In this document: in pieces, positions 1 to 6,034 of the stretch | How the letters are laid out: every line of letters starts with the position of its first letter | Position numbering within the stretch: position 1 is the first letter of the stretch | From: Bacteroidales bacterium Bact_23 | GTDB lineage: Bacteria; Bacteroidota; Bacteroidia; Bacteroidales; Lentimicrobiaceae | Direction of reading: 5' to 3' | Length of the DNA stretch: 7,478 nt | NCBI GenBank assembly: GCA_001603685.1 | Contig: LUZO01000079.1 | Span: 1-7,478, forward strand | Position numbers and translations under genes: made by a program | Notes under the pieces: generated by a model | Database searches by the model: none | What the model saw: only the letters and a program-made list of their open reading frames with translations | Told to the model about the DNA's origin: nothing

Positions 1-23
1 CGGGAATTTCTTTTATCATTATT

Positions 24-31
24 TTTATTTG
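24..31 (+). promoter_or_regulatory. Weak candidate -7 box for the DPP11 gene
   Basis: TTTATTTG matches five of the six defined positions of the Bacteroidota -7 box TAnnTTTG. It would put the transcript start near 37 and give a leader of about 20 nt. The expected -33 TTG position falls at the window edge in unhelpful sequence. The stretch is T-rich, so a chance match is likely. Confidence 0.25.
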
Positions 32-58
32 TAACAGATTACAGATCAATTCATTTCA

Positions 59-2218
59 ATGAAAAAACTAATTGCTTTACTGGTTATATCCCTTCTGTCG
101 CTTCGTGCGGTGTTTCCGGGCGAAGGCATGTGGCTTCCGCTCCTGCTCGAACAGTTGAACGAGTCGGAAATGAAGACCATGGGGATGCGCATCTCCGCCG
201 AGGATATCTACAGCATCAACAAATCGAGCCTGAAAGACGCCATTCTGCAATTTGGCGGCGGTTGTACGGCCGAAATCATTTCGAACGAAGGACTGATCCT
301 CACCAATCATCATTGCGGTTACGGCCAGATTCAGCGCCACAGCTCACTTGAGCACGATTACCTCACCACGGGTTTCTGGGCAATGAGCCGTTCTGAGGAG
401 CTTCCCAACCCCGGGCTCAGCGTTACGCTGCTTATCCGCATGGAGGATGTAACCAGGCGTGCTCTGGAAGGGGTGCATGATAATATGGCCGGATCGGAAA
501 GGGAAGCGCGCATCCTTGAGAATATCAAAAAGATTGAGAGTGATGCGGTTGCAAACACCCATTACAAGGCAAAGGTAAAGCCCTTTTATTACGGAAATGA
601 ATACTATCTGTTTGTTACCGAGGTGTTTACCGATGTTCGCCTGGTAGGAGCACCTCCCTCAAGCATCGGAAAGTTCGGCGGTGATACCGACAACTGGATG
701 TGGCCGCGGCACACCGGCGATTTCTCGCTGTTCCGCATCTATGCGGACAAAGACAATAAGCCGGCCGATTATTCGCCCGACAATGTTCCTTACCGTCCCA
801 AAAACCATCTGCCCATCTCGCTGAAAGGCGCTGAAAAAGGCGACTTTACCTTTGTTTTCGGATACCCCGGAACCACTCAGGAGTACCTGCCTTCATTCGC
901 CATAGAAATGATAACCGGCGAAACGAACCCGGTTGCCATCCGATTGCGTTCCAAACGATTGGACATCTTCGACAGATACATGGGCGAAAGCGATCTGGTC
1001 AGGATTCAGTATTCGGCAAAGCATGCCGGTGTGGCCAATTTCTGGAAGAAGATGATGGGCGAAAACCGCGGCATTAAAAGGCTGGATGCCATTGCCAAAA
1101 AGCAGGAGTCGGAGACAGGATTTATCCGCTGGGCATCCGAAAACCCAGAAAGAAATGCAAAGTATGGCCGCATCATCCCTGAATTTGAGAAGCTTTATGC
1201 CGAATTGTCCGGACTGAAGCTTGACGAAACCTATCTGATTGAAGGCGGATTGGGGGTTGAAGCCATCCGTTTTGCCTATTCGTTTAAGGGGCTGGTTGAG
1301 CTGGCAAGGGATAATGCATCACCCGGGGATATTGAAAAAGCGGTGTCGCAACTGAAACTGTCTGCGGCCGGATTTTTTAAAAACTATCACCGTCCGGTTG
1401 ATGAGAGTGTCTTTTCAGCCCTGATGCAGGACTGGTTCAGCCATCAGGAGGCTGTACGGATGCCGCAGGGGCTGGTGAGGGCTTCCATTCCCTATGGAAC
1501 GAACTATGCCAGATGGGCCGAGGCCGTTTTCTCGAAAACAATCTTTGCCAATGAAGAGCGAACCATGGCCTTACTCGATGGCTTCAAACCAAAAAATGCA
1601 AAACTTATCGAAAACGACCCGATGTTCATCCTGGCTAAAGACATCTATCAGCATTATCTGAAGAACATTCAGCCCGGAGTGGCACGGCTTACCGCCGGCC
1701 GCGACAGCCTGCAGCGCATCTACATGCTGGGGCTGATGGAATATCAGCCGCAGCGCCGCTTCTATCCCGATGCCAACTCAACCCTCCGGATTGCCTACGG
1801 AAAGGTGGATGGCTTTTATCCGCGCGATGCCGTTTATTACCGCCATTACACCACCCTCGAAGGTATTCTTGAAAAGGAGGGACTGGGGATGGAGGATTAT
1901 GTGGTGGCCCCGAAGCTGAAAGAGCTGCACGCCAAAAAGGACTATGGCCGCTATGCCGCACCCGACGGAACCATGCGAACTGCATTCGCTGCAAGCAACC
2001 ATACCACCGGCGGCAACTCCGGAAGCCCCGTGCTGAATGCCGACGGCCAGCTTATCGGTATCAACTTCGACCGGAACTGGGAGGGCACCATGAGCGACCT
2101 GATGTACGACCCCGACCAGTGCCGCAACATCAGTGCCGATATCCGATATGTGCTCTTTATCGTCGATAAATTTGCCGGCGCCGGCCATCTGGTGCAGGAG
2201 ATGACACTGGTTGATTAA
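59..2218 (+). CDS. dpp11: S46-family dipeptidyl-peptidase, DPP11 type (Asp/Glu-specific)
   Basis: Exopeptidase of MEROPS family S46, which removes dipeptides from the N-terminus of oligopeptides in the periplasm of Gram-negative bacteria and feeds amino-acid uptake. The 719-residue length is typical for the family. Residues 1 to about 20 form a signal peptide (Lys-Lys then a hydrophobic run), followed by the family's GMWLP-type mature start. The chymotrypsin-like triad is visible: His85 in TNHHCGYG, Asp221 in RHTGDFS and Ser654 in GGNSGSP. Cys69 and Cys86 probably pair beside the histidine. A largely helical insert lies between the two halves of the protease fold (about 290-570). Arg672, 18 residues after the serine in NFDRNWEG, is the residue that in Porphyromonas gingivalis separates DPP11 (Arg673, acidic P1) from DPP7 (Gly673, hydrophobic P1). 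The specificity is therefore inferred from one residue. The gene stands alone, ends at a strong terminator, and has no clear Shine-Dalgarno sequence. Confidence 0.96.
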   Translation: MKKLIALLVISLLSLRAVFPGEGMWLPLLLEQLNESEMKTMGMRISAEDIYSINKSSLKDAILQFGGGCTAEIISNEGLILTNHHCGYGQIQRHSSLEHDYLTTGFWAMSRSEELPNPGLSVTLLIRMEDVTRRALEGVHDNMAGSEREARILENIKKIESDAVANTHYKAKVKPFYYGNEYYLFVTEVFTDVRLVGAPPSSIGKFGGDTDNWMWPRHTGDFSLFRIYADKDNKPADYSPDNVPYRPKNHLPISLKGAEKGDFTFVFGYPGTTQEYLPSFAIEMITGETNPVAIRLRSKRLDIFDRYMGESDLVRIQYSAKHAGVANFWKKMMGENRGIKRLDAIAKKQESETGFIRWASENPERNAKYGRIIPEFEKLYAELSGLKLDETYLIEGGLGVEAIRFAYSFKGLVELARDNASPGDIEKAVSQLKLSAAGFFKNYHRPVDESVFSALMQDWFSHQEAVRMPQGLVRASIPYGTNYARWAEAVFSKTIFANEERTMALLDGFKPKNAKLIENDPMFILAKDIYQHYLKNIQPGVARLTAGRDSLQRIYMLGLMEYQPQRRFYPDANSTLRIAYGKVDGFYPRDAVYYRHYTTLEGILEKEGLGMEDYVVAPKLKELHAKKDYGRYAAPDGTMRTAFAASNHTTGGNSGSPVLNADGQLIGINFDRNWEGTMSDLMYDPDQCRNISADIRYVLFIVDKFAGAGHLVQEMTLVD

Positions 2219-2253
2219 GGCACTGTCCTGAAAACGGAATCAAATCGTATCTG

Positions 2254-2294
2254 AAACAGGCTTGAAGGGTTAACTCTTTTGAGCCTGTTTTTTT
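2254..2294 (+). terminator. Intrinsic terminator after the DPP11 gene
   Basis: Arms AAACAGGCT (2254-2262) and AGCCTGTTT (2282-2290) pair perfectly. The stem can extend inward through G-U and A-U pairs to about 2269/2275, leaving a short TTAAC loop. A run of seven T residues (2288-2294) follows. It lies 36 nt past the stop codon and separates the peptidase from the GH18 gene, so the two are probably not co-transcribed. Confidence 0.9.
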
Positions 2295-2394
2295 ACGATG
2301 GTATCCGTAAACGCAATAGCCCGTTTGTTTGTTATGATAATGTACTATGAAGTGATGCCTGATCAGGGAACCGGCATTCTGTTTTACTTTACCT

Positions 2395-2402
2395 TATCTT
2401 TG
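2395..2402 (+). promoter_or_regulatory. Bacteroidota -7 promoter box for the GH18 gene
   Basis: TATCTTTG is a perfect match to the TAnnTTTG box used by the primary sigma factor of Bacteroidota. It ends 11 nt before the ATG at 2414. With the usual 5-7 nt to the start site, the leader would be only about 5 nt. No TTTG is seen at the ideal -33 position (about 2372-2375), so the box carries most of the evidence. Confidence 0.6.
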
Positions 2403-2413
2403 TTACAAAAACC

Positions 2414-4180
2414 ATGATTTTGAAACGATCTCTGCTATACCTTATATTAATGGCGCTAATTTTTCCTGTGAGCGCACAGATTTCCGTACACATGGAACAA
2501 TCGGCGCGGTTCGGCGCCATGGGCAACCTCAGCGATGCGCAGTGGGACAGCATTCACGGTTATGCCAAAGTGGAGGAATCCGCAAGGGCAGGGGAGACCG
2601 GACTTCAGAAGCGGGTGTTTGGCTATCAGCCATACTGGGGAGGAAGTGCCTGGAAGAATTATCGCTGGGATCTGCTCAGCGATCTCTGCTATTTCTCCTA
2701 CGAAGTTGATCCGGCCACCGGAAATGCCCTCACTACCCATAACTGGGAAACGGCGTCGGTAATTGATACCGCACTGGCACACGGCGTGAAGGTCCATCTG
2801 TGCGTGACCCTCTTCTCAGGCCATTCTGCCTTCTTTAGTAATCCGCAGGCGCAGAATACGCTGACCGGAAACCTGATCAATATGCTGATTGCAAGAGGAG
2901 CACATGGCATCAATCTTGATTTTGAGGCAGTCCCTTCATCACAGCAAACGGGGCTGACAAATTACATTACCCTGCTTTCGCAGGCACTGCATGCTGCTCT
3001 GCCGGAAGCTGAGCTGAGCATTGCCGCACCTGCAGTGAACTGGAACCACACCTTCAATATGCCTGCAATTGCTCCCTGGCTGGATATGGTGGTGATTATG
3101 GCCTACGATTTTTACTGGGACGGCAGTTCAATGGCCGGGCCGGTTTCGGGTTACTGGCCGCTGACCTCAGCCTTCAACTACGGGGTTAACCGCTCCCTTA
3201 CCTATTACCAGTCGGTGGGCGTACCTCCCGAAAAAATCCTGCTGGGGCTGCCGTATTATGGCCGGGAGTGGCCGGTAACGGCAAACACCCTGCCGGCAGG
3301 TACGACCGGAAGCGGTGTCGCCGTACTCTACAGCGCCATTCGCTCGAACAGCGGTGGTTATTACTCGCCTCAGAACCTTTACTGGGATTTCCGAAGCTTC
3401 AATCCCTACTACAGCTACTTTACCACCGGCTGGCGGCAATGCTTTTTTGATGATGTGCGCAGCCTGGGGGTGAAATACGATCTGGTTAACCGCAGGGGAA
3501 CCGGTGGAATCGGAATCTGGGCACTGGGTTACGACAACGGCCGGACTGAATTGTGGGAACTGATTGAAAATAAGTTCGCCAATCCACCCGCCGACCTCTG
3601 CAGCGATACCATTTCCGACAGCGGCGGGCCATGGTGGAGTTATGGTTCTGATGAAACTTATGTGGAAACCATCCGTTCGGCATGGGAAGGGCCGCTGGTT
3701 ATCACTTTCGAAAGCCTCAGCCTGGAAGCCGGATTTGATTCGCTGTGGATTTACGATGGCACCTCCGATGGAGCTCCATTGCTTGCAGCACTTACGGGAA
3801 CCGAAATCCCCGAATCGCTCTCAACCACAGGCAGTTCATTTACCATAAAATTCCGATCGGATGGCAGTAATAATCAGGCCGGATATGTGCTGGCGTGGAA
3901 TTGCCCCACCGCCGGAATTCCTGAAGCCAAAACCGAAGAAATAAAGGTATATCCGAATCCGGCTGCGGGATTTGTTTATGTCAGCCTGAATCGTCCCCCA
4001 TCCGGTTCTGCCGTATGCACCCTAACCGATCTTTCAGGCAGAACGGTTGCCGGCCCTTTTCCGGTAACAACCGCCGGCTTTGGTATTCCGGTTCAGAATC
4101 TTAAGCCGGGGATTTACCTTCTGACCATCAGGAGTAAATCCCATGCTTTGGTGGAGAAACTGGTAATTGAAAACCAGTAG
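2414..4180 (+). CDS. Secreted GH18 glycoside hydrolase with CUB domain and type IX sorting domain
   Basis: Predicted extracellular or surface-attached hydrolase of N-acetylglucosamine-containing glycan (chitin or peptidoglycan type). Residues 1-21 are a signal peptide with a good cleavage site, FPVSA before Gln22. A GH18 TIM-barrel spans about 65-390. Its catalytic segment HGINLDFE (164-171) keeps Asp169 and the general acid Glu171, while the first two aspartates of DxxDxDxE are His and Asn. MAYDFYW (229-235) and GIWALGYDN (367-375) are the usual barrel-end strands. Residues 396-497, bounded by two cysteines, form a CUB domain (FDSLWIYDG; later FRSDGSNNQAGY). Residues 508-588 are a Por/type IX C-terminal sorting domain, starting at KVYPNP and containing LSGR and LKPGIYLL. 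The motif resembles SleL/YaaH-like GH18 proteins that act on peptidoglycan, so substrate is open. The gene is monocistronic, with its own promoter box and a terminator shared with the convergent gene. Confidence 0.94.
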   Translation: MILKRSLLYLILMALIFPVSAQISVHMEQSARFGAMGNLSDAQWDSIHGYAKVEESARAGETGLQKRVFGYQPYWGGSAWKNYRWDLLSDLCYFSYEVDPATGNALTTHNWETASVIDTALAHGVKVHLCVTLFSGHSAFFSNPQAQNTLTGNLINMLIARGAHGINLDFEAVPSSQQTGLTNYITLLSQALHAALPEAELSIAAPAVNWNHTFNMPAIAPWLDMVVIMAYDFYWDGSSMAGPVSGYWPLTSAFNYGVNRSLTYYQSVGVPPEKILLGLPYYGREWPVTANTLPAGTTGSGVAVLYSAIRSNSGGYYSPQNLYWDFRSFNPYYSYFTTGWRQCFFDDVRSLGVKYDLVNRRGTGGIGIWALGYDNGRTELWELIENKFANPPADLCSDTISDSGGPWWSYGSDETYVETIRSAWEGPLVITFESLSLEAGFDSLWIYDGTSDGAPLLAALTGTEIPESLSTTGSSFTIKFRSDGSNNQAGYVLAWNCPTAGIPEAKTEEIKVYPNPAAGFVYVSLNRPPSGSAVCTLTDLSGRTVAGPFPVTTAGFGIPVQNLKPGIYLLTIRSKSHALVEKLVIENQ

Positions 4181-4238
4181 CAGGGGAGGGTTGCTTTGCT
4201 GGAAAACAGGCATAAGCCGGAAATTCATAAAAGCATAA

Positions 4239-4273
4239 AAAATCCGCTGACCTTGTTCAGATCAGCGGATTTT
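4239..4273. terminator. Bidirectional intrinsic terminator between the convergent GH18 and GAPDH genes
   Basis: Arms TCCGCTGA (4243-4250) and TCAGCGGA (4262-4269) pair perfectly around an 11-nt loop. They are flanked by an A-run before (4237-4242) and a T-run after (4270-4273, then ATTT). Each strand therefore reads a GC-rich hairpin followed by U residues. It lies 58 nt past the GH18 stop and 88 nt past the GAPDH stop, so it can end both transcripts. Confidence 0.9.
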
Positions 4274-4361
4274 ATTTGAAAGCCCTGTAAATAATCGGTT
4301 TGGCGCGGAGGGCGCTGATTTATCATGCTTCTCCGGCACTCCGGTATTTTCAGGCTGCCGT

Positions 4362-5615
4362 TTACATCTTCATATCAACATATTCAGTCAGTTTGCCAAG
4401 CATATTTACATAGCTGCCAAACTCATTGTCGTACCATCCGAAGATTTTGGCGTGGCATACCGGAATCATTATATCCTGAGGGATCTCAACGCCGAAGCCC
4501 TTCAGAACAGAGGGATTCAGGGTCATAAAGCCGGTACGGGTATGGGTCTCAACGCCTTCAATAACGACTGCGGCACGGCGTCCGATCATATCTGCCGATA
4601 CATTCTGAAGCTCACTGAACTCAAGCAGGCCGGCCAGTGAACCGTTGGCTGCTGTTTTATAAATCTGGTTCAGGAACTCACGGGTTACCACCGGTTCACC
4701 AATTTCGTTTACGGGTGAGTGGAAGGTAACATTCAGGATGATAAGGCTGGCGGTATTGGTGGGAATACGCACCGAATCGGCCATAAAACCGATCTCCTGA
4801 ACCTGCGGGATAATCTTCTCGAGCGCCTTTGCAGCTCCGGTTGAGGTGATAATGATGTTGTTGAATACCGAGCGGCTTTTGCGAAGGTCGCCGGTTCCGG
4901 CTGAGGGTACTGAATCCAGAATACTCTGGGTGCTGGTGCTTGCATGAATGGTTGACATGGAAGCAGTGAGGATGGTAGAGGTTTCGGGCGTATCCAGCAG
5001 CGGCTTCATCATGTGCGACAATCCGGTGGTAGTGCAGCTTGCCGCTGAAAGAATATGGTGTTTCCTTGCATCAAATTCCAGGTGGTTGATGCCATAGACC
5101 ATCATATTGGCATCGGCCGGCATTTTCTGGGTTGAGTCCTTGATTTTGAATGGTGCGCTGGCAATCACTTTCTCGGCGCCGGCTTCCAGATGTCCGCGAA
5201 GGCTTCCCTTTGCATTGTCGGCGGGAACAGTCGGGTCGAGGAATGCACCGGTACAGTCAACCACCAGCCTAACATTCTCTGCCGCCCAGTTTATATCGCG
5301 CGGATTGCGTGCAGTTTGCAGAAATTTTACGGGAATACCGTCAATCTCCACCAGATTCTGTGCACTGTCAATCATCTTAATTTCGCATTTCTTGCCGGAA
5401 TGTCCGTACAGGAAATTATTGAGTGACCCATAGGTGGAGTCGTTCTGTATGTTATGGAGCAAAGCATCCAGGTTTTTACCAACACCGCGGCCAACATTGA
5501 CAACAATGCCGCCAAAGTGCTTGTTCAGAATGTGGTTCCAAAGGGTAAGCTTGCCAATTCTCCCCGCTCCGTTCAGGCCAAGGATGTTTTTTCCGTTCAC
5601 TCTTTCCATAATCAT
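4362..5615 (-). CDS. gap: Glyceraldehyde-3-phosphate dehydrogenase, long divergent form
   Basis: Oxidative phosphorylation of glyceraldehyde-3-phosphate to 1,3-bisphosphoglycerate (glycolysis), or the reverse, in the cytosol. The Rossmann motif LNGAGRIG is at 14-21. The active-site cysteine is Cys194 in SCTTTG, the base His224 in STIHAST and the phosphate-site arginine Arg283 in SVRIPT. TSTGAAKA and WYDNEFG (394-400) are also conserved. At 417 residues it exceeds the usual 330-340. Additions lie near 127-140, 158-170 and 357-388. The position of the NAD-selecting Asp (normally VxINDL) reads VNVGRGVG, so NADP or dual use is possible. The segment from NIIITSTGAAKA to SLIILN recalls a long GAPDH-related subfamily (about 480 residues in other bacteria), but without its N-terminal extension. 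Met1 (5613-5615) or Met3 (5607-5609) could start; neither has a Shine-Dalgarno sequence. No other glycolytic gene is adjacent, which is compatible with a secondary isozyme. Confidence 0.93.
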   Translation of the reverse strand: MIMERVNGKNILGLNGAGRIGKLTLWNHILNKHFGGIVVNVGRGVGKNLDALLHNIQNDSTYGSLNNFLYGHSGKKCEIKMIDSAQNLVEIDGIPVKFLQTARNPRDINWAAENVRLVVDCTGAFLDPTVPADNAKGSLRGHLEAGAEKVIASAPFKIKDSTQKMPADANMMVYGINHLEFDARKHHILSAASCTTTGLSHMMKPLLDTPETSTILTASMSTIHASTSTQSILDSVPSAGTGDLRKSRSVFNNIIITSTGAAKALEKIIPQVQEIGFMADSVRIPTNTASLIILNVTFHSPVNEIGEPVVTREFLNQIYKTAANGSLAGLLEFSELQNVSADMIGRRAAVVIEGVETHTRTGFMTLNPSVLKGFGVEIPQDIMIPVCHAKIFGWYDNEFGSYVNMLGKLTEYVDMKM

Positions 5616-5683
5616 TGGGTTTTAATTGTTTATTTATTTATAGAATTAATTATACAAGGTTGATAGTCAGTATATTGTAAAAA

Positions 5684-5706
5684 CGATGAAGCATTCGCTT
5701 TCATCG
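5684..5706 (-). terminator. U-tailed hairpin before the GAPDH gene (terminator, attenuator or 5' stabilising stem)
   Basis: On the minus strand the arms CGATGAAAGC and GCTTCATCG pair with one bulged base around a GAAT tetraloop. Five U residues follow (complement of 5679-5683). Only the minus strand has the U-tract. It could end the response-regulator transcript, 310 nt past that stop. If the candidate promoter at 5709-5738 is real, the hairpin would instead sit at the very 5' end of the GAPDH messenger, where it could stabilise the RNA or attenuate transcription. Confidence 0.5.
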
Positions 5707-5708
5707 TG

Positions 5709-5738
5709 TAAACATACTGAGGATAAACGATTTAACAA
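5709..5738 (-). promoter_or_regulatory. Candidate Bacteroidota promoter for the GAPDH gene
   Basis: Read on the minus strand, CTTG (TTG at 5736-5738) is followed by exactly 19 nt and then TATGTTTA (5716-5709). This fits the TTTG-N19-TAnnTTTG arrangement, with one mismatch in each box. The start site would be near 5703 and the leader about 88 nt. I found no better match between here and the ATG. Confidence 0.4.
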
Positions 5739-5753
5739 GGGGTTTTGTTAAAT
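5730..5753. promoter_or_regulatory. Operator-like palindrome overlapping the GAPDH promoter candidate
   Basis: Perfect 9-bp arms ATTTAACAA and TTGTTAAAT are separated by GGGGTT. No U-tract follows on either strand, which argues against a terminator. It covers the -33 element of the candidate GAPDH promoter, as a regulator site would. The arm shares GATTTAAC (5729-5736) with repeats upstream of the response regulator gene. No known regulator is recognised. Confidence 0.4.
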
Positions 5754-5998
5754 TTCCCGAATTTAATTTTCCGGATGGAATAAACAGTCCTGCACTGACA
5801 GGATAGAAACCGGGTTTTACCTGTGTTGCGCGCAGTTGATAGCATACAGATCGATGGAGTATGGCTTCTTCGTTTCAGGAGCTGCCATCAGTCATAAAAG
5901 CCGGCTTTCTTCTTTCTGAAACACCGTGCCCGGCAGAAGATGCTCTGATTATCTTCCGGTACCCAATGGTTAAAAAGACGGCTCACCGTTTGCGGCAA

Positions 5999-6034
5999 TG
6001 GTTTCAGGCCAAACGCTTAACTTGGTTTCAGGCC
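5999..6034. repeat. 12-bp direct repeat (24-bp period) across the 3' end of the response regulator gene
   Basis: TGGTTTCAGGCC occurs at 5999-6010 and 6023-6034. On the minus strand the inner copy encodes YGLKP at the protein's C-terminus. The outer copy lies just past the TAA in the same frame and would read FGLKP. The 24-bp spacing is eight codons, so it looks like a small in-frame tandem duplication that has since diverged between the copies. Confidence 0.55.

Larger units (their letters stand above)
5616..6016. other. 401-bp intergenic region upstream of the GAPDH gene and downstream of the response regulator gene
   Basis: No credible coding sequence is seen on either strand. The first 70 bp next to the GAPDH start are very A/T-rich, giving an A-rich leader on the minus strand. 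Then come a U-tailed hairpin (5684-5706), a candidate promoter (5709-5738) and a palindrome (5730-5753). From about 5755 to 6016 there are only weak structures: a 5-bp inverted repeat at 5788-5803, a 12-bp palindrome AAAGCCGGCTTT at 5897-5908, a distant 7-bp inverted pair GTTTCAG/CTGAAAC (5872-5878, 5916-5922), and one copy of a 12-bp direct repeat near 6000. No tRNA- or riboswitch-like fold is recognised. Confidence 0.6.

Noticed and set aside
1778..2188. 136-codon open frame on the minus strand inside the DPP11 gene
   Set aside because: It lies wholly opposite the catalytic-serine region of a clear S46 peptidase, shows no domain or signal sequence, and reads like the low-complexity shadow of GC-rich codons.
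2371..2390. Possible sigma-54 -24/-12 promoter before the GH18 gene (CCGGCATTCTG)
   Set aside because: The GG is present but no GC lies 10 bp downstream as the -12 element requires; the TATCTTTG box is a better explanation.
5190..5663. Several plus-strand open frames across the GAPDH N-terminus and leader
   Set aside because: They run antisense to the Rossmann domain, overlap each other in different frames and have no recognisable protein features.
5897..5908. AAAGCCGGCTTT palindrome as terminator of the response regulator gene
   Set aside because: It has almost no room for a loop and is followed by only a short T-run on the minus strand; the hairpin at 5684-5706 is stronger.
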